From Acanthaster planci (lineage: Eukaryota; Echinodermata; Asteroidea; Valvatida; Acanthasteridae): a stretch of DNA of 61,461 nucleotides. The translations under genes and the position numbers were made by a program. Of this stretch, positions 13,020-25,764 are shown piece after piece. Numbering within the stretch: position 1 is the first letter of the stretch; every line of letters begins with the position of its first letter. Where the stretch lies: contig NW_019091699.1 of NCBI RefSeq assembly GCF_001949145.1, positions 120,089 through 181,549 of the forward strand, in the 5' to 3' direction. Under the pieces are notes generated by a model that searched no databases, was not told the DNA's origin, and saw nothing but the letters and a program-made list of their open reading frames with translations.

Positions 13020-14330
13020 GTGGAACATGTACATTGTACACAACACAACGTGAAAGCAAACAGCTGAAGTTTGCTCGTGCAGCTCTCCATTTTCAGGGCA
13101 AGCTCTTGCAACCTGGCAAACACCGCTAATTGAATAGCCAACCACTTCATGTCTCCGAGTGCTTCCAAACAATCCATGGGAATCCTACCCATTCCGTGGA
13201 TGACCTCTCTGGCCAGACACTAAATGAAATTATCCAGCAGATTCCCTACCCCCAATAGCCCGCTTTTGCTGTCAGCTTAGTAATTAGGAATTTCTTGTGG
13301 GAAATTAAATGATCCCGATGCGTCTGTGTACAAAACAAAAAGAAGATTAAACACGGGAATAAAGGAGGACGTGCTGAAATGTCCACAGTAATATCTCCCA
13401 GGAGGTACAGTTCAAGAAACAGATATACAGAAATATTGCCTACATGTACATGTGCTTTCCAAAAATAATGGGGCTTAGCTGCTTTTTCTCTTTCTTCCAA
13501 AAGTTTCAGCTTCTTTCAACACAAATATTATGCAGCACAATGAATACTTCTGGAAAAATTGAGAAAGCTCCAGCTTTGGTAGAAAAAAATGACCAAACCA
13601 TTTATTTGACCCAACTGAGCTAAGTGCTACAATTTCAATATGACTTTACAGACATCCCGGAGAGTTACATACACTGTAGGGTTAAAAATGCTGCCATCAT
13701 ATTGAATTAGAGAATGACAAATGGCACCAGTATCTTCAGAGATGACATGCACTCAGCCAAATTATCTTTGCCTGTCCAATGATAAATTTTTAATTGTGCC
13801 TTTTCAGTCAAACTGGCAGCTAATAACAAGCATGTATAACACACTATTGATCCCTACGCCAGATGAGCAGGTCTCTCATTGATTAAACAGAGACTTGGCT
13901 AGTGGCTAAACACACATCAACAACTTGCAGCTTGCTGCAAAATGAACCCCTGTTCGAGTCAAAAGAGTCGGAGCTGACTGTCAGCGAGCGATCAATACGC
14001 TTGCATAAAAATCTCAGGAAAATAAGACAGCCCTTGGAGGGGGGCTCAAGTGGGACTTTATCGCCGTTTGGCACTCGTCGATAAGTAGGCGGTTGAAGGG
14101 TTACAGCATTTTGCCATTTGGTCAAGAAACTACATGTACATCAATGTGACTGTGAAGTGATATGAATATCAGGAACGGCCGGTCCTAAACCAACATTTAA
14201 AACTGGATTGGGCAAATGGACGCTGATAATGCCCAAGAGGAAGGCATGATACATCATCAGTGTCCATTCTCCTGAGCTGGTCTTCAACGAAAACTGGCCA
14301 AACATACTGGTATTTAATCCCAATCATATA
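13020..14330. other. Gene-free region, possibly regulatory
   Basis: Complex-sequence stretches at about 13085-13270 and 13890-14110 are free of the usual repeat words. The second contains TTATCGCC and CGATAAG motifs of GATA type. No exon is supported. Confidence 0.25.
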
Positions 14331-14876
14331 TATCTTTGGAGTCATAAAGTCAAAACAGGTTGAAACAATTATTTTTTTCCAATGATTTTGTTTTTAAGAT
14401 TACTTTTCTTGTCAAACACACCCCTCCAGCCTTATTATGGTACTTGTACATTCCTCTTAAGTAGTCACAAGCAATATGATCGGCATGCATGTGGCAGTAC
14501 CGGTAGCTACATATTGCATGAGGTAATGCACAGCCAGCTGATGTTTTATCAACTGTTATGAGACCGGCCACTTGATCCACTCTCCATATGAATGGCTAAA
14601 CTGCCTTAGTCTGAATAAATACAACTGTTGAATAATATGACTAGTTGTTTTTGCTTTTATCCAAGATTTATGAGTGCTTACTGTCTTTAAGAATTTATCC
14701 AAAGAAACAAGCTGAACAATTTCATAAGATGCTGGCCCAACTGTAAAACTGTAAGTTAACGTACATGAACGATAGCATATGCAAATAAACTGTTCCCTCC
14801 TTTTCGTTAATTGCATAAACACTAATGTGAAACTAGTGCGGGTACCAGTGAGTACATTTATATTGTCTGGTAAGCG

Positions 14877-14907
14877 GTCCCCGCATTACCTTATACACTG
14901 CGGGGAC
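14877..14907. repeat. Perfect 9-bp GC-rich hairpin
   Basis: GTCCCCGCA and TGCGGGGAC form a perfect stem around a 13-base loop in AT-rich surroundings. The function is unknown. Confidence 0.6.
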
Positions 14908-15892
14908 GGGAACGAGTCTGTTATACAAGCGCGATCATTGATCGAATTCCCTCGTAGCCTATGCACAAAACGTATAATGGGCACCACACAAAATTGACTA
15001 AAGGACCACGTACATATGTATGTTCATTCTTGAACTTCCCAAAACTCTTCTGTTTCGCGCACGTATGCATATGGTAAAATGAAATGTCTCATGGTGAGTG
15101 TGATATGTGTATATATCGCCCTCTCATGTGATCGTTCTGGGCCAATAAAAGGACAGTATCCAACACAGAGGAATGACACTTCAAAATGAAAACAAAGATC
15201 TTTGATGTAATAGTAAAATACACTGACTTGCAACAAGAAAAAGGAAATTATATGTCAGTAAGAACTTTTACAACTTTCATACATGCACAGAATCAGAAGC
15301 GAAAGACTTTGGAGTCTTAGGCCGTGTCTCTGACTACAGCCACTATCACAGGCTCTGGCATAATTTCAAGCTGCGGCAAAGTAATCCACACACAGCCTTA
15401 CGCATCAAGTAAAAATGCAGTGACAAACTCAGAACAATCCAGCGAGTAGGTAGAGAGGTATGAAAGGCTTCAAGGCAACATGTCTTCAGGCAATAACCAA
15501 TTCATTTCAAAATTCCTCTTGCGCTTACTTACCAAGCCAGTTGATGGAGGACCTCAAGATTGGAGCCAGGCCCACATTCCAGATCCTTGCGACAAGAGTA
15601 GAATGTCTCAACACATAAAAATGCTGAGCAAAGTTATCCCCACTAGGAGAAAAATGAGGGGAAAAAACAGAGCTTTAAAAAACCGTTCTCCAAGCAAATT
15701 ACATGTACTTCTGCCATGCATGTTTGCTTGCTCATGTGTGGTACGGGCAGAGCTTTCTCTGAATAAGCCATTACGCCCACTGACATTCCTTGAGCACAAT
15801 GCCACTTTCACTTCAGACTCACTTGTTATCTTGTGAGAAATGCAATCGGGAGGATAACGCCCTGGTACTGTACACGTAAGTCACATTAAGTG

Positions 15893-15935
15893 TCCATGTA
15901 CATGCACTGTACATGTGTACATACATGTACATGTA
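15893..15935. repeat. TACATGTAC cluster
   Basis: The tract is made of TGTACATG and ACATACATGTACATGTACAG words and is almost wholly self-complementary. Confidence 0.6.
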
Positions 15936-15999
15936 CAGTAAATGCATACGTTTATGGACCAAGGTGTTTGGCGCGTGGAGGAGGCCCAAATATCCCTTT

Positions 16000-18900
16000 T
16001 GCAAATTTCATGACACCTTTTCAATTCAACTGAACACCCACAACATCTCATGAGACCTGACAAACCTACAAGTATCTCACCGCTTGTCACCATTCCCCAA
16101 CACTGTTGCCAGCAAGGAACGCTTTATCACTTCATTCACGCCAAAAGACTACTGCCTATCTGAGTTGAACATTAGACCTACATTTGCTTCCCCAAAATTA
16201 AACAGTGACACAAACGCATATGGTATTTACATGGCCTAATAGTCCGGTACCGATATAAGATTTTACAAGGGCAAGAAGATCTAACAAGGAAATGTCCATT
16301 GAAATATCAATTGATGAGGTTGAACAACAATGTCATTTTTTCCTCACTGAAAAATTCATTTGTAAAATAGGTGATTTAGTTCACTATTAAGAGGAAACAT
16401 ACATGTACATACGAGGATTTATTGCAAATAAGTTTGACGGATCTTTTGTTTGTAACGAAATCAACTTTCAAAATCTTGCTTTAAATTGTCATTAAATCAA
16501 TACGACAAATGGAAACAAAATTTAAATACAATGTCTGGCTTCACATAAGACGTGTGAACTTAATATCAATGTGGATCTTTCAGATCTGCCTTTGATAAGT
16601 AGTCCTGGTGTGAAGGCTTCACGGCAAGGCTGCTTCTTGGACCAAAGTTTGTTGACCGATGTACCACCCACACATACCAGGGTCTATTATTTGGCTGGCC
16701 TCACAGACAACCAGGAAGTTGGCCCCGAGTAACTGAGCAAATATTGACTTTCATATCAACTGTAAATTAATAATATCAGAGTTCTCCTACATCCTTCCGT
16801 TGGGGCAGATTGGCAATGAACACTTTCCGCAGTGATCCGTCTTCTACATGTACATGTATGTTGTTTCCTCCAAGTGTTGAGAATATATGGAGAACTTCTG
16901 GCATGGCTAAACTGTATAAAGGCCTCTGTCAAGGCTGCCTATGTTAAATTTAACATTTATCACTTGCACTTATTGATTGAGAGAAAAATAAAACAAAATT
17001 ACCAATTAAAAAAGAGGGCCCGCCAACTGGAACACAGATTGAAAAGTCAGGCCATCTAACTGTTTTCAATTAGGACATTTAAGGTCACTGTAATCAGCAG
17101 GCAGTTTGCAGTTGTTCGCGTTTTTATATTTCAGGAAAAACAATTACAGTTGTTATAAGTTTTACAGGGGGTTGGGGAGAACACATACTTGAATGTGTGA
17201 AATCATTTCTTGTGAAAATTTCCCAAAATCTAGCATCACAAATGTGAACACAATACATTAAACTCTCATGCCTCTCCCCCCAAAAAATGCAAGATTGCAG
17301 CTCAGTTTCGGGTATACATTTCCCTTGTGAGTAATTTAAGTTTGCTATTCATCCGTAGAGAATAACTCAAAATTTGAAATTAGCACTGTAACTGCAACAC
17401 ACCGGGAGAAGTAAAATGACAATGTTTTCATACCTCACACCCATCCTGATGTCAAAAGATATCAGGATACCTCTAAACAATAGCCCGATTGCAACATCTT
17501 TGGTGAAAGTGGATTGCACTGGCGTGGAGGAAATCAAAAGCAAGACGCCCGTTTTTTTCTGTCCAAGTTGAACAGGATGCGGGGATGTCTACCAATGCAT
17601 TGAGCAGACCAGCTGGGGATTATTTTGACATTTCCAGCCAGGAAATGTCCCTGGAATGACCCAGTTTGCAAGGGTGCAAGGCAGGAACTTGGGTCTATCT
17701 GGCAAGAGTTACCATATTTCTTTTTTGGAGGTGCCTTGGAATCTTCAAAGCATGTTTCTCAAGAGATGCATAGAATGTAAAAGATATCAATTTCTTGTAA
17801 TGGCTGAACCCATCAATTCACATACCTCCTAAAGTTGAATACACTGATAATTTTTGTTTTAAGATACAAATGTAATCAATTAAGCCCACTTCAAAGTTTG
17901 TAAACTTTAATTTCACAAAAAGTGTGAGCTTGTACTGCCAATTTTTCTCCAGGTACAGAAGATATTAATTCCGTACGTCTTTCTCAAATGACGTCACATC
18001 CTGCAGACTGCCACGTGCACAAGCATTTTGGACATCAAATTTTTGTGACGCGCATCAGTTATGACGTATATCAAAGATATTTGGACCACCATGCACCAGT
18101 GTTCTAGCTAGGACCATTTTAGTGCCGGGTAAATTTTTGGATTGAAAACCATAGCGAGCACAGTTCTCAGTGCTTTCTGATGCTTGAAATACAATCGAAT
18201 TGGTACATTTCAATGATTTTCCGTGATATTTCAGTTCATTTTTTGGAAAAGCTGTGTTTGGGGACACAGCCAATTTGAACCCGGGAGCCGGGAGGAAATT
18301 TGCAGTACCAGGTGGTGCCGCCCGCCGCCACCCACCGTGGTTAGAATACTGCCACGCACACATGCAGACTTGCAGAGAACATTTGTAACCTGTGTACACA
18401 CCTACTTGATTATGTTAACCCTAACAGCCCTGAATCCTCCAATTTTAATATGATTTTGCACACACCCTAGGGAGTTAGGGTTAAATATGCAGTTGTAATT
18501 TTCCTACGAAGATGCCGTCCTTTCAGAGATCTATTTGTCTGATGTCAAGTTTTAATGTATTTTACAAGTCCTACAGTTAGAGGCATGCAGAAATCTTAGG
18601 TTTTCACCGTTTTGGTGTTCACTGTTTTCTAAAAAGTTGCGGTTAAGAAACTTACATGTATATGCACTATCACCGATTATATGGCTTGGCTTCAACATGT
18701 TCACAAAAATTCCTCTAACAACATCAGGTAATCCTTACTTTAAGTTTTTAGGATGCTACATTTTTGTTTCACTCAAATTTTGAACTTCTTGTTGGGTGTG
18801 TATCAATCAAAATTAACTTTGCCACTTTGGAAAGTCTTCCTTCGTTACAAGTTACTGAAGGATTCAAGAGTCATTCTTGGATAGGCCTAGCGACAGAACT

Positions 18901-19990
18901 CTGAGACTTCTTGTCCACTGTGCTCCAGAGTTCTGGGGGTAATTCTTGAGAGGACGTTGCAACAATGATAATGTAAACTTCTTACCATTTTGGGCTGTTG
19001 AAGACATGCATGTAGAAGGCGGGAAAGAACGTTGCATCCTGCCTCCACTCTTTTTTTCAGTTGGCTGGTTAGCCATAGGGCCTTGGCCTAATGTTACATT
19101 TGTTTCAGATCTCATGAATTGAAGGTCGGTCATTGCTAAAATACTTATCCTCAATATTGTTGAAATGACATTCTATTAACGTTACGAATGAAAATGTCTC
19201 CAAACCAGGCAAATAAATAGGCCCTAGTATAAATATGTAAATTATGGAATCAATTTAGTATCAATCAACACTTCCAAACCTGTTCACCATTTCCCAGGTT
19301 GGATCATTTTATTGGGTTGTGATCCCTGGCTACATGGTGTTTCAGGTTTATGGCTGATCTACTCTAACGTGGCGCAATTTCATTTTTGGCCTCTCGTGTC
19401 TCACTGGAACAATATTTTTACCTCAAATTCCAGTTAATGAAACTTCATCAAACTATCAATATTCTGATTCATAAATCACGATATTATGCACATGCTACAA
19501 AGGTCTGATGAAACTGTTATTTTTGGCCGATTTTCCAATTTTTTTTCTGATGGCAAAATGAATATTTTCAAAATGTGCACAGAACTACGAAAATAATTCT
19601 CTGACAAACTTGTGGATGGGTATGTGCATGGATGGAATGTTGCTCTACAAGAATTGATCCACTTTAAAGAATTTCGAAAATGTTTATGTAGGATTTTCTG
19701 AGATTTTGTCAAGTGCGCCACATTAGAGAACACTCAGCCGAATTTGAACCCAGTTTCCGGACACTGACACCGGGGTTTCGTACGAAATTTCATGACACTG
19801 GAATTGTTCACAGAGGTTCAACGACATGTATCATAAGGGCTACAGTACAGTACAAGTATTCCGAGTTTCCGACAACAAGGTTTGGCAAATGCTGTTAGAG
19901 GAAAGTCAAGTGAAAGTTGACTCTACTACGGCTGAATGGCTTCAGGCTAGCACCCCCTGAACAAAAATGGGAAGAGCCACCAACATTTGA
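16000..19990. other. Gene-free region
   Basis: AT-rich sequence without supported exons on either strand. Open frames at 16832-17059, 18055-18399 and 18864-19154 have no recognisable family or splice context. Confidence 0.4.
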
Positions 19991-19994
19991 ACAT

Positions 19995-20077
19995 AGGGCT
20001 GGACAGCTCAGCCTCAGTTGGTAGAGCACAGGTACGGTATTCTGGAGGCAGCAGGTTCAAATCCCGCTTCAGTCAAT
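19995..20077 (+). repeat. tRNA-derived SINE head or tRNA pseudogene
   Basis: A box-like CTCAGTTGGTAGAGCA (about 20013-20028) and a B box GGTTCAAATCC (20053-20063) are spaced as in a tRNA. An insertion in the D arm and an A-C mismatch in the T stem argue against a functional tRNA gene. Confidence 0.6.
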
Positions 20078-20207
20078 TTCTTTATTCATCTTTATAATTA
20101 CTTCCAAACCTAAACAGATCACAGATTTACCCAGTCACCATGTACGGAGTATAAGCATCGTACGATTACGAGTTAACCGTCTTCCCACAAAGACTGTACA
20201 TTACTAA

Positions 20208-20280
20208 TACTATGTACATGTACATGTACAGTACATGATGTACAGTGTACATTACATGTACATGTTGCTGTACATGAGTA
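20208..20280. repeat. TACATGTAC/GTACAGTACATG cluster
   Basis: The tract is built from TGTACATGTACATG, TACAGTACATG and CAGTGTACATTACATG words and is largely self-complementary. Confidence 0.65.
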
Positions 20281-21852
20281 GGACGACATGATTTGACAGC
20301 CTGAGGTGAACAAACTCTTACCATGCTCTTATCTACAGTAACACCACATTTCAAATGCTTAAAATGCACGTCAAAATATACATGGGAGACCGCTGTGACG
20401 TCCACGACTTACCCAATTTTTAGGAAGACAAACTGAAAGTGGGTGTAAAAATGTGGTCGAATTTGCGGGACCATATCATTCATTCAAGTTCGAGCAAACT
20501 ACGGAAGGCGTGTGCCACGGTGCCACCAAACGGCTCGGTGGGCGGTGAATGTCGGGCCGTAGTAAAATCGATTATAGCGCCGCGCACATCACAGCTAGCT
20601 ACGTAAACATGCAGCCGATCACGCAGCTTGTGAGTGATCAAATTATGTATTCAATGTTATGCAATATGCTTAAAACATACCAGGGGATTCAAGACTGTCT
20701 AATAATTAGGGTAATGCTTTGCCCATTTTTTATGCAAAATCATTTTATTGGGTTTAGAATTAGACTAAACTGGAAATATTGTCATATACTTACTCAGATG
20801 TTACATATGTTATGCGAAATCCAACTTTAATTACACAATTCCGTTTGAAATCATTTAAATAGTGGTGCCCCCTGGAAGGGGCGTGCTACACCGTGGGAAT
20901 TTTCCATTCTCTGTTTTAGTAAACAAACATACCCCAAAAACTTGACACACAGCTTTCATGTTTGTATGTATGAGCCAGGTTTTGTGGTTAAACTACTCTC
21001 ATGATCCTCACCTATATACATGTATGTTTTCCGAAGAATGCCATCCGTTTTCCAGTGCATAGTTTATATCAGGGGCATCAAAATCGGCAAATTTAATACT
21101 TCACCTGCAGCGCCATTATTTCGGAGTTACAATGCACTCCTTATTGGGACAAATTCGTTCATAATTAATTTCTCTCCTGCATGTTTGGCTTTTCATTGAG
21201 TAAAGTGTTTTGAGATTCCAAGAAATTATAAACAACAATGCAAACCACTGATCTGCGGCGCAAACTATCACGTGCACCAGTTGACGGTTGATATCGATTG
21301 AGGGCGTGATCAACACTTTCTCGGCAATACGTACATACACAACAACCCCAGACCTGCCGATGCTTGCCCTGTGTGCAGGGTGCAGACCACTCATTCAAGT
21401 GAGAATTTCTGGCCAGCTCACTCGTATAAAAAGTCCCCCCTAAGAGATTATGTGCCCCCCAAAATGGTGAGATTGTGTAAATCCTTGCCAGGATCAACTC
21501 CCTGGGTCTTTGAGCTTTCATATGATAGCAGAATGGCTAAAAACTACGGTTGAAAAATGGTCCTAAGTGCCCCAAAAAGTTAAGGGTTGGCACTTGAAGA
21601 ATGGCTGCGATCAGACTTCGGAAAATCACTTTGGGGGGGATGATTTTGTTTTGTGGGAACAATTAAAAATGTAATTGGTTAACCCACGAAAAATTGAACA
21701 GAAATTTAAAGATCTGTGAGAAGACAAGAATTTCATTTGTGTTTCAGAAATCTCACGGGTGTTGGCGTGCATGTTATTGGCCCTTAACAGTGCTGATTTT
21801 ACAATGTTTTCAATGGGGCTTGAATTAGTTGTCTGCAGAGCTAGTGTGTGTG
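20281..21852. other. Gene-free region
   Basis: No supported exon or bounded repeat was seen. Scattered short frames carry no recognisable domain. Confidence 0.4.
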
Positions 21853-22211
21853 TACGGAAGCGTATTTCTGCCAACACGAAAAAAATTCTCATTTAAACGA
21901 CTTACATGCATATCATTTTTAACGACTTATTATCTCGTTTAAACGACATAGTTATCTCGTTTAAACGATTTAGTCAGTGTTGGAGCTCTCGATGCCGGTT
22001 TTTCAAAGCCTTGGCCTCGGCCTTGGAGACTGTGGCCTCGGCCTCGAATGGCAGTGACTCGGTCTTGGCCTCGGAGAACCCGGACTCGGAGGGCCACAAA
22101 GGTTGTGGACGAGACTCCAAACTGGACTAAGTATTTCGTTTAACGAGGTAACTATGTCGTTTAAAGGAGACAACATATTTTTTTTCGCGTTGGCAGCAAT
22201 ACGTTTCCGTA
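21853..22211. mobile_element. Inverted-repeat MITE with TACGGAA(G/A)CGTATT ends
   Basis: The left arm TACGGAAGCGTATTTCTGCC then AACACGAAAAAAA is matched by the right arm read in reverse (TACGGAAACGTATTGCTGCC then AACGCGAAAAAAA). Inside each arm are repeated palindromic TCGTTTAAACGA-type words. The centre (about 22000-22100) is a GC-rich run of imperfect GGCCTCGG/GACTCGG repeats. The TA at both outer ends could be a Tc1/mariner-type target duplication but is also part of the arms. No transposase is encoded. Confidence 0.8.
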
Positions 22212-24353
22212 TGAGTAGTTTGAGAAAGTAGGCGTTTATTTTAAAGTGTGTTGTCAACCACACAGCCAAACCGGTTTCCCTCACCGAGAACCTTAGGAGA
22301 GAGTCCAAGGCAGGACCATGCAGTAGTCATTCTAGCATGTTATATCTGCAATTTTCTATCTAGATTTACTAATTACAGCAGTTTGAGTGCATTTCAATGA
22401 ATGAACACCGTCTGGAAATCTCAAGAAAAAAAAGGCTTTATATTTCTCGAAGAGTTTATTGTCACACTCATTCCACGTTAAAAACAAAAATTAATATGGA
22501 AAATGGCTAGTATGAAATCACAGAATATGAACTGAACTCACATCCCAGTATGTTTGAATTTAGCATCCTGAATAAATTCATCATACTCTGCCAGACATGT
22601 ACGTGATCACCACTATTACATGTGGAGAAAAATAAGCCCCTCCCCCAAGATTACAAAATGCATGACAATTTTTGTTTTCTTTCCATTTCACTGGCTAGTA
22701 GCTGCAAGTTCTTGTTCCCACCGTCCATGGGGAACACTTCCATTATTCCCTTTTCTGAGCAAATTGGAAAATACCCTTCCGAGCAACAGAGCATCACTGG
22801 CAAGATTTCGGATGAAATACGAGATCTCGGTTGATCTACAATCCAGTTTTTGCTTGCTTTCATCATGCTTGCTGAATGAGAAAAGATTACACTGTACAAT
22901 TCATAAAAAGGACAATGGCTATGACTTGAAATCATTGCACAAAACTGACACACACATCTTGTTCAAGTCAAACCTGTGAAGTATTTTCATGGCTATTTTC
23001 TGTCAATGTAGTCACTGATGAAAAAGACTGCATCTATTTCTACCTCAACCATTTCACTTCAGAGAATTATTTCTGAGACTTTTCTCACGCCTGACTTTGT
23101 ACACGACAGACAGCAACATCATCATCATATCAAGTAACATCGATCACACTTTTTATTCTCATAACCAACACCCTGATGTTCTACAAACTGCGGGGGTTCC
23201 ATTTGAAAGTGTTAGTTTATAAATGCTCGCAACTTAACAGTTGTTGACTGCTACATGCTCAGTTGCAAGTTGGAAAGACAGACATAAAAATGCCAATATT
23301 TTTTTTTAAATGGATATCTGAGGTACCGAGTCATTGTTGTCCAAAATAACGGAGATGGCTGTCATCCAGATATACATCTCGAGTCAAAATTATTTCCAGC
23401 TGAATTAAATTTTCCATGATAATTCTTACACGCATTAATTTGGAAATCAAACCACCAATTATATACGGTTATAATATACAAAAAAATAACTAACTAAATC
23501 CATGCCAAGAAAATAAAAAACCAGGTTGGGAACCTGACTTGCTATTTTTATTTGAACTCAATACCAACAATTTGAAATAATAATTTGAAATTATACTTTT
23601 CAACAAAATCTAAATAAATTTCACTTCAAATTTGAGTAAGGTGGATTTGCCAGGGAAAAAAATGACTTCACTGAACTTATATATACTTGTTTATGCAAAT
23701 ACATTTAGAAATGTAGGTTTTTGCATATATCATGCTTTCTTAGTCAGCATCAGACCCTAGATCATAACAATTTTCTTAACCAGAGATTCATGAGGTTGCT
23801 TGCGGTACTGGCAAAAGGTTTTGAGGGGTATGCTACCAAGTCAGAGTGCAGTGAGCCGGCATTTCATAAAGGCAAGGTCTTTCGGAAACAAAGCATGTGC
23901 TTGAGTCAGCTTATAGTTGTGCTGATAGGACAGACGATCACGCACGCATGCTGCTCTTCCTATATACACGCTTTAGCTTTGGGCATGTGCAGTTGGAATA
24001 CCCAACTGGCTCACTGTAGCACCTTTTCATCAGATGGCCTGTGTACTGGTGACGCCATGTTTTGTTCACAAGTACGCTTTCCTACGGAGTGTCGATTCTT
24101 TTGAATCTGTCCTCATCTCCTGGCCTCTATAAGAAAGGCACATGTAAGCAAACTGTGGTGTGATCAGTACAAAGGCCTCTTGTAGAAAAGTTTCAACCAA
24201 TACTGAAAGTTAATCTCTGACTGCATGTCATATTATTGGCAAAGGGAACACCAACACACACGATATTTCTGTAAACCAATCCAAGTTTAGCTCCACAACC
24301 AACGTGCAGACTGATGTATACAAAGCAAGTGCAATCCACAAAATGAAGAGACA
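22212..24353. other. Gene-free region
   Basis: No supported exon on either strand. Two overlapping frames near 22620-22979 lack any family signal. Confidence 0.4.
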
Positions 24354-24567
24354 AAATGCCGTTTGACAATGTCAACGGCATTTTGACAATGTCAACAGCA
24401 TTTTGACAATGTCAACAGCATTTTGGCAATGTCAACAGCACTTTGACCATGTCAGTGGCATTTTGACAATGTCAACAGCATTTTGACAATGTCAACAGCA
24501 TTTTGACAATGTCAACAGCACTTTGACAATGTCAGTGGCATTTTGACAATGTCAATGGCATTTTGAC
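24354..24567. repeat. 20-bp minisatellite of palindromic TTGACA-N-TGTCAA units, ten full copies
   Basis: Ten uninterrupted 20-base units (24361-24560) of the form TTTTGACAATGTCAACAGCA are flanked by partial units. Seven of the ten keep the perfect inverted repeat TTGACA-A-TGTCAA. Variants carry GGCA, ACCA or CAGTGGCA changes. The first unit is extended to a near-perfect 30-base palindrome because ATGCCGT lies before it and ACGGCAT after it. The array lies just beyond the CISD polyadenylation signal. Confidence 0.95.
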
Positions 24568-24644
24568 TTCAAAGAAACCTACAACCCCCAACTTCTACAA
24601 ACAAATTCGAATTACCAATGAAACACTCCCATAGCAATTTCCAA

Positions 24645-24650
24645 TTTATT
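24645..24650 (-). promoter_or_regulatory. Probable polyadenylation signal of the CISD gene
   Basis: AATAAA reads on the minus strand about 60 bases past the TAA stop of the CISD gene. This gives a very short 3' UTR that would end close to the minisatellite at 24354-24567. Confidence 0.5.
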
Positions 24651-24708
24651 GCTCGTCTTTTGTTGATTCCGCCTTTGCTCCTTGCATAAATCTGGCCAAT
24701 TCTCTTAA

Positions 24709-25616
24709 TTAAGAACTGCCAGATTTCTTGGAGAGGCAGAGAGGTCCAACATTGTCCCCAGTCTCCTTGTTGTGGCTGTTGTGTGACCCGTCACAGTAGG
24801 GAAACTGTAGACAAAACAGTTATAAACCAGAGGCTGTGTTTTGCAACTAACAAACCCGTGCCCTCCTATGTGCGACAGATGCTCATTACTACACATGCAT
24901 ACAGAGCACTGTGTACACTTTAACTTCATTAAAAACAAAAACATATAGGAAAGGCACGAGGGTGATGAGAAAGTAAAAAAGCTGAACTCAAACTGATTTT
25001 TCAAAATACTTGGCCAGCCGCAAAAAAAAAATCATCTCAACTATTTCTCACTGAAGGCAAGTTCGTACTTCATGCAAACGCAAAAGCAAAGCAGAAATGA
25101 CATTGTGAAAGATTTGCAGCAAAATTCCCTTGAGCTGTGTTCAACTTCTGCAAATTTGCGGCGCAAACATTCGACCTTACATGTATGTCACAATTTGACA
25201 TTTGTGTACGCTTTCAGGCCAACTATAAACCAGACTAAATCCTATTTTTTCCCCGGGGGAGGGGGAGGCCGATAAGTGTCCCCAATTCCCCCTGCAATGC
25301 AATGCCTGCCAAAGTTAATTAACAACAGTTTCTTCTGCTGCTCAGCGAGATTTAGAGTAGGTTTAGATTTGTAGTGCTGATGCCAAACCCTTGGGTGATG
25401 TCCTCACCTTCTTAGACCGCCAACATCGGCAGAATGCTGTGCTATCTCCAAGGTCCTCTATATCAAAGGAGTCCACCACCTTCTCCACGTCTTTTTTGAT
25501 GCTTCTGTTGACGATGGTGTCCTTGCTACTAGAGCAGCTTTGGAACTTGGACACAGCCAAGTAGACCACTAGGCCTATGGCTCCAGCAGTGGGGATGACG
25601 GTCAACCAATCTTGGC
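24709..25616 (-). CDS. CISD: CDGSH iron-sulfur domain protein, mitoNEET/CISD1-like (exons 2 and 3; exon 1 not found)
   Basis: This gene encodes a membrane-anchored 2Fe-2S protein of the mitoNEET/NAF-1 family, which in animals faces the cytosol from the outer mitochondrial or ER membrane and acts in redox and iron-sulfur handling. The second coding exon runs from 25616 to 25408 and the last from 24804 to 24709. They join in frame as [12 protein letters not shown]. The visible 100 residues begin with a hydrophobic anchor ([19 protein letters not shown]), then a linker, then the CDGSH domain. The cluster ligands are all present as CRC, then C and H in [13 protein letters not shown] and RSKKFP resemble CISD1, while GSHN resembles CISD2, so the paralogue is not settled. 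The C-terminal tail ends [12 protein letters not shown]. Splice sites are ccag|GC, AAG|gtgag and ctacag|TTT. The exon starts in phase 1, so a short first exon must lie upstream on the minus strand, as in human CISD1. I could not identify it. Confidence 0.9.
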
Positions 25617-25764
25617 CTGGTCAAAAAAATCATTCATTGGTATAGAACTGTAGAAAAATCAGCTTGATTTCCACGCTAAGCTGGTTCACTCTATCCACTG
25701 GGCGGGTTCTAGGGTCAGTGAACTACTGTAGCGTTGGATCACTGATTGAGGTCGTGTATCACAA

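Noticed and set aside
19995-20077. Functional tRNA gene
   Set aside because: The D arm carries an insertion, the T stem has a mismatch and no acceptor stem of seven pairs can be drawn.
24354-24567. CRISPR-like appearance of the 20-bp array
   Set aside because: The units abut without spacers and the genome is eukaryotic, so it is a minisatellite.
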